Source: Acidovorax sp. Leaf78 (GTDB lineage Bacteria; Pseudomonadota; Gammaproteobacteria; Burkholderiales; Burkholderiaceae_C). Taken from it: a stretch of DNA of 64,000 nucleotides. Made by a program: the position numbers and the translations under genes. The DNA is taken from assembly GCF_001422735.1 (NCBI RefSeq), contig NZ_LMLZ01000003.1:1-64000 (forward strand). Reading direction: 5' to 3'. The notes below the pieces were generated by a model. The model worked only from the letters and a program-made list of their open reading frames with translations, searched no databases and had not been told where the DNA came from. Shown here piece by piece: positions 43,533-53,542 of this stretch (within the stretch, counting starts at the first letter, position 1; each line of letters opens with the position of its first letter).

Positions 43533-44756
43533 TCACACGTTGACCGCATCCATGCTGGTGGCCCTGGCCCGCAGCCTCGCCATGCACCCCGCATCCGGGA
43601 ACTCGACCACCTCATACCGCGGCAGCACATACGGCAGCCGCTTGGCACCGGAACCTGAGATTTCCAAAAAGTCCGCCATGGTGACGATCAGCGGATCCTC
43701 GCCTTCCTCTTCACTCAGCAGGACCAGATCCGCCGTGGGCAGCCAGGTGTGGACGTCCCGGGGCAGTACGGCGTAGCTGATGAGCTGCCCATCTGCAGAC
43801 CTTTCCACCAGCGTGTGCGTGGCAACGAACACATCCGTGCCCGCCTGCTCCTGCGCGATGTCCATCGCCTGCTTCTGCTCGGCGTAGCCGCTGGCCAGAA
43901 GCTCGCGCTGCAAACGCCCCAGCGCCCGCCCCGGCTCGCCGGGTGGCGTCCACGGAGCCCAGGTTTTGTCGGTCAGCACGAACATGTCGGCAGACAACGG
44001 CCGGGATTCCTCGAAGAGGATACGGCGGGCCTGGCCGACCATTTCGATCAAGGCGGCTTCGTTGTCTGCGCCGCACACCAGCAGGCAACTGCGGTTGGGC
44101 ACCATGGCCACGGGCTGTGCGCCGACCGGCAACTGCCAGATCAGCTCGTGCACCAGGATGCGTGCGGCATCGTAGTAGTCGCCGTAGTGCGACGCGAACA
44201 GCCCGCGGCTGACCTCATGGAATGCTGGCGCGGCCTGGTGGCGAAGGTTGTCGACGGCGACCTGAAGCACGTCGTCGAAGGTCTTGTTCCAACGCTTCAA
44301 CACATCGTCGCCAATCTGCTTGATGTTCAGCTCGCTGTCGATGGCCAAGGCAATGCCCAGGTCGTCCGACAAGGGGCAGTAGGACATGATGTCCGTCAGG
44401 GCCTTCTCGTCGGCGGCCTCGATGCGCATGAGGTCCACGCCCGAGAGGTTTCGCAGCACCGGCAGCAGACGGCCTTGGACCTCTTCGTACACATCCTCCG
44501 AACTGCCGGCGGACACCATGCCCCGCACGAAGCGGTCCAGCTGCTGCCGCCTCATCGCCGGGTCGGCACGGCGATAGTCTGCGTAGATGTTGTGCAGGTT
44601 GATCAGCAGCCCGCCGGACTGCTGGATCTGGAATTTTTCCCGCTCCAGCGTGAAGGTGTGCTCGGGCCAGGCGCGTCGCAGTGCATCGAGCACCATGTCG
44701 GCAAAATTTTCCGCAGTGGGCGGGCGGTGAAAGATATTCTTGAGAAAGGTGAGCAC
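43533..44756 (-). CDS. Uncharacterised protein, possibly DUF1444-like
   Basis: 407 residues, start taken as GTG at 44756. The N-terminal part contains FLKNIFHRPPTAENFADMVLDALRRAW and a region YADYRRADPAMRRQQLDRFVRGMV; the middle holds LGIALAIDSELNIKQI and the later part PNRSCLLVCGADNEAALIEMV. The succession resembles DUF1444 proteins, which lack a known function, but I am not certain. No transmembrane segment or signal peptide. It lies 77 bases downstream of the H-NS gene on the same strand. Confidence 0.6.
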   Translation of the reverse strand: MLTFLKNIFHRPPTAENFADMVLDALRRAWPEHTFTLEREKFQIQQSGGLLINLHNIYADYRRADPAMRRQQLDRFVRGMVSAGSSEDVYEEVQGRLLPVLRNLSGVDLMRIEAADEKALTDIMSYCPLSDDLGIALAIDSELNIKQIGDDVLKRWNKTFDDVLQVAVDNLRHQAAPAFHEVSRGLFASHYGDYYDAARILVHELIWQLPVGAQPVAMVPNRSCLLVCGADNEAALIEMVGQARRILFEESRPLSADMFVLTDKTWAPWTPPGEPGRALGRLQRELLASGYAEQKQAMDIAQEQAGTDVFVATHTLVERSADGQLISYAVLPRDVHTWLPTADLVLLSEEEGEDPLIVTMADFLEISGSGAKRLPYVLPRYEVVEFPDAGCMARLRARATSMDAVNV

Positions 44757-44837
44757 GGCGGCTGGCGGTGGGAGTGGCAATAGAGGCGCCTGGCGGCATG
44801 CCAGGCGCCGATGCATCGGCTGACGCTCCGCAGCGTG

Positions 44838-45113
44838 CTAGCGGATCACGAACTGCTCGCGGTCCTTGCCGGCGATCCACTTCGGCGGCTTTCCGCGGCC
44901 AGTCCAGGTGGCGCCGGTCTGGGGGTCGTGGTACTTGGCGGGCACTTTCTTGGTATCGGGTGTCCACGGAAACACCTGCTGCGCCGTGAAGTCGAATTCC
45001 TTGATCAGGTGCTTCACGGTCTCCAGCGCAGCTGCCCCTTCGGCCTTGCGCGCTTTGCTGATCTGTTCATCAAGGTGGCGCTTTTGCGCCAGGAGTTCTG
45101 CGTAGGTAGTCAT
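44838..45113 (-). CDS. H-NS-family nucleoid protein
   Basis: 91 residues. An N-terminal coiled-coil for dimerisation (AELLAQKRHLDEQISKARKAEG) is followed by the DNA-binding domain with TWTGRGKPPKWI, the H-NS signature that binds AT-rich minor grooves. The protein is shorter than E. coli H-NS (137), as is usual for Bordetella BpH3-type and Ralstonia homologues. Such proteins silence horizontally acquired DNA. The start gives MTTYAELLAQ; the frame is open further upstream. Confidence 0.9.
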   Translation of the reverse strand: MTTYAELLAQKRHLDEQISKARKAEGAAALETVKHLIKEFDFTAQQVFPWTPDTKKVPAKYHDPQTGATWTGRGKPPKWIAGKDREQFVIR

Positions 45114-45293
45114 CGAACGAATGGGTTTCGGTTGGGATGGTCTTTGAAAAGCCCAGCGGTGGGCCACGGCGCTGTCGAAGGCACCTACCGCAGATTGTGC
45201 CGTTGCGCCGGGCGCTCCACACCCCATGTCCATGACTTTTGGTCGCCGCGGTGCGGGTGGCCTGAGCGGCGCCCGTACCGAAGATGCCCGTGT

Positions 45294-46154
45294 TTACTGG
45301 GGCAGACCGAACCGGGAGAGGTGCTCGATGTGCTGCAGCAGGGCAGAAGCGTCGCCCGTGCGCAGCTCCGCGTCCTTGTAGAGCAGGCCGGTACCCACAC
45401 CCTTGGGCGTGGTCAGGCGGCGGATGTACAGCGACTGCTGGGAGCTGCTGGCAGACCCCACCGAGTAGCCTTCGCCTTCATTCACGCTGTAGACGAAGAC
45501 GTAGGAGCGTACGAGCTGGTTGCTGGAATTGATCTTAACGCACACCACATTGCCGCTCAGCGCGCCACGCACCTGTTGCTCACAACCAAAAGTCTGGGCG
45601 GTGTTGGACATCAGGCCGTTGCCGTTGGCGGTCGGAGCAAGGCTGGTGTTGAACTCCACCAGGTCCGACTGCAGGCCTTCGCTACCGATCGAGTTCAGCG
45701 TCCAGAAGCCGCGCAGGCTTTCCGCCACCGCGCCGTAGCCAAAGTTGAAGCGGGAAATCGCCACTTCGGGCTCGTTCGGGAATGTGATGAACCCGGTGGT
45801 GCCGGTTGTGAAACGCACGGACACATTGCCCGCGCTTCCCGTCGCGGTGCCGGAGCGGGCGCCACTGCCAAAGAAGCGGCCGCCGCTGTATTTGTTCAAA
45901 GGTGCGGTCACCTTGTTGTCGACCACATCGCCCACCGCCAGGTAGAACGTGGGCTGGCCGCTGCTCTCATACGCGTACATCTGCATCACCAAAGTGGTGT
46001 TCTGCACGTCGATCCCGAAGCCTCGGCCGGGTTTGCCATCCATCTCCGACGTCACGATCCACGTGCCGGCTTGGGGAGAAAAAGCATGCACGAGGCCTGC
46101 GCCCATCAGTGCGGCCACTGCCAGAATTTTCTTGAACATCCGCGTCTTTCTCAT
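45294..46154 (-). CDS. Secreted hypothetical protein
   Basis: 286 residues. An N-terminal signal peptide (MFKKILAVAALMGAGLVHAF after the first five residues) is followed by a beta-rich mature domain with GTWIVTSEMDGKPGRGFGIDVQ and the repeated pattern of Gly/Ser/Asn typical of extracellular proteins. Two cysteines (GCEQQ and VVCVK) could form a disulfide. AGGGAGG precedes the ATG at 46154. The base composition seems less GC-rich than neighbours, compatible with transfer, but not measured. I do not recognise the family. Confidence 0.72.
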   Translation of the reverse strand: MRKTRMFKKILAVAALMGAGLVHAFSPQAGTWIVTSEMDGKPGRGFGIDVQNTTLVMQMYAYESSGQPTFYLAVGDVVDNKVTAPLNKYSGGRFFGSGARSGTATGSAGNVSVRFTTGTTGFITFPNEPEVAISRFNFGYGAVAESLRGFWTLNSIGSEGLQSDLVEFNTSLAPTANGNGLMSNTAQTFGCEQQVRGALSGNVVCVKINSSNQLVRSYVFVYSVNEGEGYSVGSASSSQQSLYIRRLTTPKGVGTGLLYKDAELRTGDASALLQHIEHLSRFGLPQ

Positions 46155-46330
46155 TGGTTGTTGAACCTCCCTGTGAGGCGAGAGAGGTTATAGCCGATCA
46201 AGCCCCGTAGGAACCTGCGATTTCGCAAGCTGCAGCCGCATGCCATGCTCGTGTGTGAGAGCGACAGAAGTACGGTTCCCCTGGCTGGTCAGAAACATCA
46301 GGAACGCATCCGACACGCGTCCGGCACGCA

Positions 46331-48220
46331 TCAGGCGTTCGTGCACACCCTCAACACCTCGGCCCCGTAGGCATCGAGCTTCTTCGCACCCATGCCGCTG
46401 ATGCCCTGCAGGTCGTCCAGCGTGGTCGGGTTGCGCTCGGCAATTGCCGCCAGCGTGGCGTCGTGAAAGATCACGTACGCCGGCAGGTTGTGCTCGCGCG
46501 CCACTTCGGCGCGCCAGGACTTGAGGTTGATGAAGCGCACCTGGGCGTCCGGGCCCAGGTTGGCTGCGGCGGCCGGGGGGGCGCTGCCCTTGCGGGTGCG
46601 CTTGGCCGGTGCGGACGAGACCGATTCGCGCAGCTGCACCGGCACCTCGCCTTTGAGCACGCCGCGCGAGCCCTCGGTAAGGCACAGGGTGTCAAAGCTG
46701 TGGCCGCTGTCCAGCATGACCTTCTGCAGGCCCAAAGCGCCGGTAGCGATCAGCTGGCGCAGCACACCGCGCAGCTGGGGCTCGGTCAGGTCGGCGCCGA
46801 TGCCGAAGGTGGAGATCTTCTCGTGTCCGAACTGCGCGACCTTCTCGGTCTTCTTGCCGCGCAGGATGTCCATGATGTGCCCGGTGCCAAAGCTGATCCC
46901 GCTAGCCTGGTTCACGCGGTAGATGGTGGACAGCAGCTTGCGCGCGGCATCGGTCGCATCCCACACTGCGGGCGGGCTGATGCAGTTGTCGCAGTTGCCG
47001 CACGGCGTGGAGGCTTCGCCGAAGTAGGCCAGCAGCCGCACGCGGCGGCAGTCGGTGGCCTCGGCCAGTGCCAGCAGCGCGTCGAGCTTGCCGCGCAGCG
47101 CCTGCTTGAACTCCTCGCCCGCGGGGCTCTCGTCGATCATGCGGCGCTGGTTGACCACGTCGTTCAGGCCGTAGGCCATCCAGGCATCGGCGTTCAGGCC
47201 GTCGCGGCCCGCGCGGCCGGTCTCCTGGTAGTAGCCCTCGATGTTCTTGGGCATGTCCACGTGCGCCACGAAGCGCACGTCGGGCTTGTCGATACCCATG
47301 CCAAACGCGATGGTGGCGACCATCACGATGCCCTCTTCGCGCAGGAAGCGGTCCTGGTTCTTCTGGCGCACCTTGGTGTCCAGCCCCGCGTGGTAGGGCA
47401 GGGCGTTGACGCCCGCGTCGCTCAGCGTGGCCGCCAGCTCTTCCACGCGCTTTCTGGACTGGCAGTACACCACGCCGGCCTCGCCCGCATGCTCGCGCTC
47501 GATGAAGCGCAGCAGCTGCGTGGTGACGTCCTTTTTTTCCTCGATGCGGTAGCGGATGTTGGGCCGGTCGAAGCTGCTGATGAACAGCCGCGCGTCTTCC
47601 AGCTGCAGCCGCTCGATGATGTCGGCGCGCGTGAGGTCGTCGGCCGTGGCCGTGAGCGCGATGCGCGGCACGCCCGCATAGCGCTCGTGCAGCACCGTGA
47701 GCGCCCGGTACTCGGGGCGGAAGTCGTGGCCCCACTGGCTCACGCAGTGCGCCTCGTCGATGGCAAACAAGCTCAGCACGCCCTGCTGGTACAGGTCGTC
47801 CAGCAGACCGAGGAAGCGCGGCGTGTTCAGCCGTTCGGGCGCGGCATACAGCAGCGTGATGGCGCCCGTCTGCAGGCGAAACTCCACGTCCTGCGCTTCG
47901 TCGTAGCTCAGCGTGGAGTTGAGGAACGCCGCCTCCACGCCCGCCTCGTGCAGCGCGCCCACTTGGTCGTGCATCAGCGCGATCAGTGGCGAGATCACGA
48001 TGGTCACCCCGCGCCCCTGCTGCTGGCGCACGATGGCCGGCACCTGGTAGCACAGGCTCTTGCCGCCCCCGGTGGGCATCAGCACCAGCGCATCGCCCCC
48101 GCCGATCACATGCTCGACGATGGCCTGCTGCGGGCCGCGGAACTGCTCGTAGCCGAAGACGTCCTGCAGGACGGTGTGGGCGGGGGATGCGGAGGGGGCG
48201 GAGGACAGGCGGGAGGACGA
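46331..48220 (-). CDS. recQ: ATP-dependent DNA helicase RecQ
   Basis: 629 residues. Superfamily 2 helicase that unwinds 3' to 5' in recombination and repair. Walker A is [16 protein letters not shown], the DEAH box [20 protein letters not shown] (aromatic loop included), motif [12 protein letters not shown]. The RecQ C-terminal zinc site is CRR..CGNCDNC and an HRDC domain closes the protein ([13 protein letters not shown]-like [14 protein letters not shown]). No ATG is present before the conserved part, so a TTG at 48220 is taken as start; the frame continues into a family A repeat (48235-48285) upstream. Confidence 0.93.
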   Translation of the reverse strand, partial: SSSRLSSAPSASPAHTVLQDVFGYEQFRGPQQAIVEHVIGGGDALVLMPTGGGKSLCYQVPAIVRQQQGRGVTIVISPLIALMHDQVGALHEAGVEAAFLNSTLSYDEAQDVEFRLQTGAITLLYAAPERLNTPRFLGLLDDLYQQGVLSLFAIDEAHCVSQWGHDFRPEYRALTVLHERYAGVPRIALTATADDLTRADIIERLQLEDARLFISSFDRPNIRYRIEEKKDVTTQLLRFIEREHAGEAGVVYCQSRKRVEELAATLSDAGVNALPYHAGLDTKVRQKNQDRFLREEGIVMVATIAFGMGIDKPDVRFVAHVDMPKNIEGYYQETGRAGRDGLNADAWMAYGLNDVVNQRRMIDESPAGEEFKQALRGKLDALLALAEATDCRRVRLLAYFGEASTPCGNCDNCISPPAVWDATDAARKLLSTIYRVNQASGISFGTGHIMDILRGKKTEKVAQFGHEKISTFGIGADLTEPQLRGVLRQLIATGALGLQKVMLDSGHSFDTLCLTEGSRGVLKGEVPVQLRESVSSAPAKRTRKGSAPPAAAANLGPDAQVRFINLKSWRAEVAREHNLPAYVIFHDATLAAIAERNPTTLDDLQGISGMGAKKLDAYGAEVLRVCTNA

Positions 48221-48234
48221 CAACGGATACTCTG

Positions 48235-48285
48235 AATTTGATAGCTGCCAGCGCTTGCCTGGCAAGCGGTAGAGGCCAATTGGAT
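48235..48285 (+). repeat. Family A interspersed repeat upstream of recQ
   Basis: gatagctgccagcgcttgcc followed by tggcaagcggtagagg. Unlike most copies it is at the 5' side of a gene, within the likely recQ leader, and can form a hairpin. Confidence 0.7.
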
Positions 48286-48445
48286 CAATATTTCGCGGCA
48301 GGCGCGCCCGCAGGCGAAGGGGCTATTGTGCGCCGGGCACCGCGTACGTCCCCACAGCCGGCATCAGGACCGCCGCGGCCAAGCCCCGCAAGGGCCCCGG
48401 CCGCGGCACAGCGGCTGGCGGGGCGCCGTGGCCGGGGCGAAAAAA

Positions 48446-48468
48446 AACCGGCTCCACAGAGCCGGTTT
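48446..48468 (-). terminator. Intrinsic terminator of the RRM gene
   Basis: AACCGGCT, six-base loop, AGCCGGTT, then T-rich on the minus strand, 22 bases past the stop codon. Confidence 0.88.
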
Positions 48469-48490
48469 TCAGGACACGGGAAGACCCGGT

Positions 48491-48841
48491 TCAGTAGCGG
48501 CCGCCGCCGAAGCCGCCATTGCCGTAGCCCACGTCCGAGCGCTTGCCGGCGTTGTAGCCTGCGTCGCTGTAGCCACCCGAGCTGCGGTTGTCTTCGCGTG
48601 GGCGGGCCAGGTTCACGACGATGGAGCGGCCGTCGACCGACATGCCGTGCAGCGCGGTGATGGCGGCCTGGGCGACTTCGGCGTTGGCCATTTCGACAAA
48701 GCCGAAGCCCTTGGAGCGGCCGGTTTCGCGGTCCATCATGACCTTGGCGGAAGACACGCCGCCGAACTCGGCGAAGTTGCTTTCCAGGCTGGAATCGGTC
48801 ACGGAGTAGGGCAGGTTGCCCACATAGATCTTGGTGCTCAT
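48491..48841 (-). CDS. RNA-binding protein, single RRM with Gly-rich tail
   Basis: 116 residues. RNP2 is KIYVGNLPY (residues 4-12), RNP1 is KGFGFVEM, and the tail SGGYSDAGYNAGKRSDVGYGNGG is Gly/Tyr/Arg-rich. Such proteins (Rbp of cyanobacteria and betaproteobacteria) bind single-stranded RNA and often respond to cold. A low-complexity tail can give phase behaviour; that is inference. Followed by a terminator. Confidence 0.92.
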   Translation of the reverse strand: MSTKIYVGNLPYSVTDSSLESNFAEFGGVSSAKVMMDRETGRSKGFGFVEMANAEVAQAAITALHGMSVDGRSIVVNLARPREDNRSSGGYSDAGYNAGKRSDVGYGNGGFGGGRY

Positions 48842-48959
48842 GGGAGAGTCTTTCTAAAGGATGGCGCGCAGCGAAGGGCGTACCGTTGGGGTGGGTGTGC
48901 GGACCGGGAGGAGCCCGCAACCACGGGGGAGGCGGATGGAATCTGCAGCGTGCAGACCA

Positions 48960-49199
48960 TCAGCACATCGGAGGGTGCGGCATGCACGCCTGCAGCCAGC
49001 CCTGGGTGACTGCGAACAGCCGGGCGGCTTCGCGCGATGCAAAGACCTTGTCAAAACGGAACACGCGGCAGTAGCTGCCCTTGCTCTCTGAACGATGGAC
49101 CGAGAAAGAGGCGCGGAAGCGGCCGCAGTCGGTCGGGTGTGTCGCGGGCGAAACGACGTACTTGCCCATGGAAATGGCGGTCTGTGAAATCTGGTTCAT
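48960..49199 (-). CDS. Small hypothetical protein
   Basis: 79 residues starting MNQISQTAISMGKYVVSPAT. A Phe/Arg-rich middle (FRASFSVHRSESKGSYCRVFRFDKVFAS) precedes AARLFAVTQGWLQACMPHPPMC with three cysteines at the end or near it. No known family. The reading frame is supported by codon pattern rather than a strong Shine-Dalgarno sequence. Transcribed toward the RRM gene. Confidence 0.5.
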   Translation of the reverse strand: MNQISQTAISMGKYVVSPATHPTDCGRFRASFSVHRSESKGSYCRVFRFDKVFASREAARLFAVTQGWLQACMPHPPMC

Positions 49200-49549
49200 T
49201 CAATATCGCAGGCGGAACATTGGCCTGCGTGAGCATCAAGGGGCTCGGCGGGCTGCAGCTCTAGCAGGCCCACTGGGGCGACACATGTCGCACAACGCAC
49301 CTGCAGTGGCAAAGACGTGTTGCTAGCGGTCTTTGAGCAGGCGTTGCTGCGGCGGCGCGGCTCGGAAGCCGTGACTGCAGCAAGGCAAATTATATCCCAT
49401 TGGAATTTAAAAGTCGATCAATATTCTTGGCGGTTCTAAAACGCCAGTGTGCCGCCCTGTCAGTAGGCCCCTCACCGCCGTCAGCACTTGGCATACGCAA
49501 ACAGCCCTGCATGCGGCCTGCAGGCCCCGGCTTTCTACAATACGGGGCT
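49200..49549. other. Intergenic region upstream of metH
   Basis: No gene recognised. A stretch of lower GC (about 49380-49440, with attatatccc and atcaatattc) probably holds the metH promoter. I looked for cobalamin and SAM riboswitch motifs and saw none I could support. Confidence 0.4.
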
Positions 49550-50614
49550 ATGCAAGCCCTTCACTACACCCGCGCCGCGCAGCTGCCCGACATCCTTGCC
49601 CAACGCATCGTCATCCTCGACGGCGCCATGGGCACCATGATCCAGCGCTTCAAGCTGGGCGAGGCGCAGTACCGGGGCGAGGGCTACAGCGGCCCCGGCG
49701 GGGCGGGCGACCGGTTCACAGACTTTGCGTACGACGTCAAGGGCAACAACGAGCTGCTCTCGCTCACCCGGCCCGACGTGATCAGCGACATCCACGAGCG
49801 GTACCTCGCCGCCGGCGCCGACCTCATCGAGACCAACACCTTCGGCGCGACCACCATCGCGCAGGACGACTACCACATGGCCGGGCTGGCGCGCGAGATG
49901 AACCTGCGCTCCGCCCAGCTCGCCCGCGCCGCCTGCGACAAGTACAGCACGCCCGACAAGCCCCGTTTCGTGGCCGGCGCCCTGGGCCCCACGCCCAAGA
50001 CGGCCAGCATCAGCCCTGACGTGAACGACCCGGGCGCGCGCAATGTCGACTTCGAGCAGCTGCGCGCCGCGTACTACGAGCAGACCGAGGCGCTGGTCGA
50101 GGGCGGCTCCGACGTGCTGCTGGTCGAGACGATCTTCGACACGCTCAACGCCAAGGCCGCGCTGTTCGCCATCGACGAGTACTTCGAGAACAGCGGCCAG
50201 CGCCTGCCGCTCATCATCAGCGGCACGGTCACCGACGCGTCGGGCCGCATCCTGAGCGGCCAGACCGTGACCGCCTTCTGGCACAGCGTGCGCCATTCGC
50301 GCCCGCTGGCCATCGGCCTGAACTGCGCCCTGGGCGCTACGCTGATGCGCCCCTACATCCAGGAGCTCAACCGCGTGGCCGAGGACACCTTCATCAGCTG
50401 CTACCCCAACGCCGGCCTGCCCAACCCCATGAGCGACACCGGCTTCGACGAAACCCCCGAGATCACCAGCCGCCTGGTGCACGAGTTCGCGGCCGAGGGG
50501 CTGGTCAACATCCTGGGCGGCTGCTGCGGCACCACGCCGGACCACATCGGCGCCATCGCCAAGGCGGTGGAGACCGTGCCCACGCGCAAGATGTTCTACC
50601 CCGCCGAAGCCTGA
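49550..50614 (+). CDS. metH: Methionine synthase, homocysteine-binding module (split MetH)
   Basis: 354 residues covering only the zinc-dependent homocysteine methyltransferase domain of cobalamin-dependent methionine synthase. [13 protein letters not shown] opens the barrel. The zinc ligands are GLNCALG and [11 protein letters not shown]. In E. coli the module is followed by folate, cobalamin and activation domains in one protein. Here a stop codon follows the first domain, as in Burkholderiales where the rest is encoded as a separate gene; that second part is not in the next kilobases of the window. Confidence 0.9.
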   Translation: MQALHYTRAAQLPDILAQRIVILDGAMGTMIQRFKLGEAQYRGEGYSGPGGAGDRFTDFAYDVKGNNELLSLTRPDVISDIHERYLAAGADLIETNTFGATTIAQDDYHMAGLAREMNLRSAQLARAACDKYSTPDKPRFVAGALGPTPKTASISPDVNDPGARNVDFEQLRAAYYEQTEALVEGGSDVLLVETIFDTLNAKAALFAIDEYFENSGQRLPLIISGTVTDASGRILSGQTVTAFWHSVRHSRPLAIGLNCALGATLMRPYIQELNRVAEDTFISCYPNAGLPNPMSDTGFDETPEITSRLVHEFAAEGLVNILGGCCGTTPDHIGAIAKAVETVPTRKMFYPAEA

Positions 50615-50626
50615 TTTTTGGATGAA

Positions 50627-50672
50627 ATAGGCTGCTACCGCTTGTTCATCCAGCGGCAGCAGCTATAAAAAA
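50627..50672 (+). repeat. Family A interspersed repeat at metH 3' end
   Basis: ataggctgctaccgcttg, loop, cagcggcagcagc, then an A-rich run (ataaaaaaag). The stem is imperfect. It sits just past the stop codon, as with other family A copies. Confidence 0.65.
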
Positions 50673-50803
50673 AGTAGCAACTGATAAGTGCTGCCGTGCG
50701 GTAGCGCATTGCCGGGCGACCGACTCTGCGGCACATTCAACAGGCTCTGACGCCTTCGGCTGAACTTTGTCTTCCCTTGCCCCACACCCCGGCCTGCTTT
50801 TCC

Positions 50804-51754
50804 ATGTCCGAACCCGCCACCCTCCTTGAAACGCCTGCGGTCCCCAGCGCAGAAGACAGTGCAGCCGCCGCCGAGAAAGCCGCCGCCCACGCCGCGCTCA
50901 AGCTCGAAAAGCGCCTGGTCCGCCAGGTCGCCCAGGCCATCGGCGACTTCGGCCTCATCGAAGACGGCGACAAAGTCATGGTGTGCGTCTCCGGCGGCAA
51001 GGACAGCTACGCGATGCTCGACGTGCTGCGCATGCTGCAGCAGCGCAACGGCCACAAGTTCGAGCTGATCGCCGTCAACCTCGACCAGAAGCAGCCCGGC
51101 TTCCCGGCACACGTACTGCCCGAATATTTGACGCAGGTCGGCGTGCCCTTTCACATCGAAACGCAGGACACCTACAGCGTCGTCAAGGAGCACATCCCCG
51201 AAGGCAAGACCATGTGCAGCCTGTGCAGCCGCCTGCGCCGGGGCATCCTGTACCGCGTGGCCGACGAACTGGGGTGCACCAAGATCGCGCTCGGCCACCA
51301 CCGCGACGACATGCTGCAGACGTTCTTTTTGAACATGTTCTTCGGCGGCAAGCTCAAGGGCATGCCGCCCAAGGTGCAGAGCGACCGCGGCGACCACCTC
51401 ATCATCCGCCCGCTGGCCTATGTGGCCGAAGACGACCTCAGCCGCTGGGCGGACATCCGCGCCTTCCCCATCATCCCGTGCACGCTGTGCGGCAGCCAGG
51501 AGAACCTGCAGCGCAAGCAGATCGGCCAGATGCTGCGCGACTGGCAGCAGCTGTACCCCGGCCGCATAGAGAACATGGCCGTGGCCCTGCGCAACCTGGT
51601 GCCGTCGCACTTCATGGACCCGCGCCAGTTCGACTTCAAGGGCATGGTGCCCAATGGCGTGCAGGATGCCGATGGCGACAAGGCGTTCGACCCGCCAGAG
51701 TTTCCGGCGCAGGCTGTGGGCACGCTGGCGGGCCTGTCGGTGATGCCGCGCTGA
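50804..51754 (+). CDS. ttcA: tRNA 2-thiocytidine biosynthesis protein TtcA
   Basis: 316 residues. TtcA thiolates C32 of certain tRNAs using ATP and an iron-sulfur cluster. The PP-loop is [15 protein letters not shown]. Two cysteine pairs, CSLCSR and CTLCGS, hold the cluster. About 30 residues of Ala/Glu-rich N-terminus precede the domain. The start at 50804 gives MSEPATLL. Followed by trhP, another tRNA modification gene, with a REP-like repeat between. Confidence 0.93.
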   Translation: MSEPATLLETPAVPSAEDSAAAAEKAAAHAALKLEKRLVRQVAQAIGDFGLIEDGDKVMVCVSGGKDSYAMLDVLRMLQQRNGHKFELIAVNLDQKQPGFPAHVLPEYLTQVGVPFHIETQDTYSVVKEHIPEGKTMCSLCSRLRRGILYRVADELGCTKIALGHHRDDMLQTFFLNMFFGGKLKGMPPKVQSDRGDHLIIRPLAYVAEDDLSRWADIRAFPIIPCTLCGSQENLQRKQIGQMLRDWQQLYPGRIENMAVALRNLVPSHFMDPRQFDFKGMVPNGVQDADGDKAFDPPEFPAQAVGTLAGLSVMPR

Positions 51755-51796
51755 CCCCTTCCCGATGCACTCCATCGCCATGGCTTTATCGACAGC

Positions 51797-51880
51797 GTTC
51801 GCATCCCCTTCACCGTTCGGGCTGAGCTTGTCGAAGCCGGGGCCCAGCCTTCGACAGGCTCAGGCCGAACGGGTGGGGTG
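51797..51880. repeat. REP-like repeat between ttcA and trhP
   Basis: Contains gttcgggctgagcttgtcga and cttcgacaggctcaggccga, inverted relative to each other. This REP-like element is well known from betaproteobacterial and other genomes. Confidence 0.8.
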
Positions 51881-51943
51881 TGAACTGGCAAATCCGCACC
51901 CGTCCGTCCTCATCCGCCCTCACCACGCATCCAGAGGCACCCC

Positions 51944-53386
51944 ATGACCCCCCTCCTCAAAGCCCCCGAACTCCTCCTGCCCGCCGGCTCGCTCGACAAG
52001 ATGCGCGCCGCCTACGACTTTGGCGCCGACGCCGTGTACGCCGGCCAGCCGCGCTACTCCCTGCGCGCGCGCAACAACGAGTTCAAGCTTGAGCAGATCC
52101 GCCAAGGCATCAGCGAGGCCCATGCGCGCGGCAAGAAGTTCTTCGTCACCAGCAACCTCATTGCGCACAACGACAAGATCCGCACCTACCTGCGCGACAT
52201 CGAGCCCGTGATCGACTGCCGGCCCGACGCCCTCATCATGGCCGACGCGGGCCTGATCATGATGGTCAAGGAGAAGTGGCCCGAGCAGGTGGTGCACCTC
52301 TCGGTGCAGGCCAACACCACCAACTGGGCGGCGGTGAAGTTCTGGCAGAAGATGGGCGTGGAGCGCGTCATCCTCTCGCGCGAACTCAGCCTCGACGAGA
52401 TCGAGAAAGTCCGCCAGGAATGCCCCGACATGGAGCTGGAGGTCTTCGTGCACGGCGCGCTGTGCATCGCGTACTCGGGCCGCTGCCTGCTCAGCGGCTA
52501 TTTCAACCACCGCGACCCCAACCAGGGTACCTGCACCAACGCCTGCCGCTGGAACTACGCCACCCACGACGCCGACATCGACGCCACCACGGGCGAAGCC
52601 ATCGCCCAGAAGATGGAGGGCGACTTCAACTTCGAGGCCGCGCAGCAGAAGGCCGAACAGGCATTTGCATCGACCACCGGCAACGGCGAGCGCCACCCCA
52701 AGGCCGACAAGGTCTACCTCATCGAAGAAGCCGGCCGCCCCGGGCAGATGATGCCCATCATGGAAGACGAGCACGGCACGTACATCATGAACAGCAGGGA
52801 CCTGCGCGCCGTGGAGCACGTGGCGCGCCTGGCGCAGATCGGCGTCGATTCGCTCAAGATCGAGGGCCGCACCAAGAGCCTGTACTACGTGGCCCGCACC
52901 GCCCAGGTCTACCGCCGCGCCATCGACGACGCCGTGGCCGGCCGCCCGTTCAACCCCGAGCTGCTCATCGAGCTCGAAGGCCTGTCCAACCGCGGCTACA
53001 CCGGCGGCCTGCTGGAGCGCCGCCCCAGCAACGACTATCAGAACTACATCAACGGCCACTCGGCCACGCAGCGCAGCCAGTTCGTGGGCGAAGTGCTGGG
53101 CGCCGAGGGCCTGGCTGCAGCGGGCCTGAGCGGTGACTGGGTGCAGGTCGAAACCAAGAACCACTTTGCCGTGGGCGACCTGCTGGAGGTGGTGCACCCG
53201 AGCGGCAACCTCACGCTGCGGCTCGAGCAGATGCGCAACGTGGACGGCCAGAGCATCGCCGTGGCGCAGGGCAACCCGGTGCGTGTGTGGATACCGCTGC
53301 CTGCGCGCTACGCAGGCGCGCTGCTGGCGCGGGTGGTCGAGGCGCAGCCGCCGGCTGCAGCGCCGGAGCCTGCATTGGCAGTCTGA
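51944..53386 (+). CDS. trhP: U32-family protein TrhP (YegQ), tRNA hydroxylation
   Basis: 480 residues of peptidase family U32, now known to be tRNA-modifying: E. coli YegQ/TrhP forms 5-hydroxyuridine at wobble U34 with prephenate. Family blocks are PELLLPAGSLDKMRAAYDFGADAVYAG, EVFVHGALCIAYSGRCLLSGY, and SLKIEGRTKSLYYVA (in pieces). Cysteine positions for an iron-sulfur cluster (LCIAYSGRC, TCTNACRW) are present. The C-terminal extension is Ala/Pro-rich. REP-like repeats flank it on both sides. Confidence 0.9.
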   Translation: MTPLLKAPELLLPAGSLDKMRAAYDFGADAVYAGQPRYSLRARNNEFKLEQIRQGISEAHARGKKFFVTSNLIAHNDKIRTYLRDIEPVIDCRPDALIMADAGLIMMVKEKWPEQVVHLSVQANTTNWAAVKFWQKMGVERVILSRELSLDEIEKVRQECPDMELEVFVHGALCIAYSGRCLLSGYFNHRDPNQGTCTNACRWNYATHDADIDATTGEAIAQKMEGDFNFEAAQQKAEQAFASTTGNGERHPKADKVYLIEEAGRPGQMMPIMEDEHGTYIMNSRDLRAVEHVARLAQIGVDSLKIEGRTKSLYYVARTAQVYRRAIDDAVAGRPFNPELLIELEGLSNRGYTGGLLERRPSNDYQNYINGHSATQRSQFVGEVLGAEGLAAAGLSGDWVQVETKNHFAVGDLLEVVHPSGNLTLRLEQMRNVDGQSIAVAQGNPVRVWIPLPARYAGALLARVVEAQPPAAAPEPALAV

Positions 53387-53404
53387 CGCGGGGCGCGCCA
53401 CCCC

Positions 53405-53469
53405 ATCCGTTCACGCTGAGCCTGTCGAAGCGCCGCGCGAAGTTTCGATACGCTCAGCCCGAACGGATG
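53405..53469. repeat. REP-like repeat after trhP
   Basis: gttcacgctgagcctgtcga and tacgctcagcccgaacgga, inverted, the same family as 51797. Confidence 0.75.
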
Positions 53470-53542
53470 TTTCAAGTGCGGCAATGTTGATCAGTCAGTT
53501 GTATCGGTCCATTGGATCAGTCAGTCACGAGGGCGTGGGCAC

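Noticed and set aside
44838-46154. H-NS and a secreted protein as the mark of a genomic island
   Set aside because: Neighbours on both sides are core genes and no integrase, att site or tRNA is present.
46463-48235. 590-codon frame opposite recQ
   Set aside because: Shadow of recQ; no recognisable domain.
49200-49549. Possible cobalamin riboswitch before metH
   Set aside because: No B12-box or expected conserved helices could be identified.
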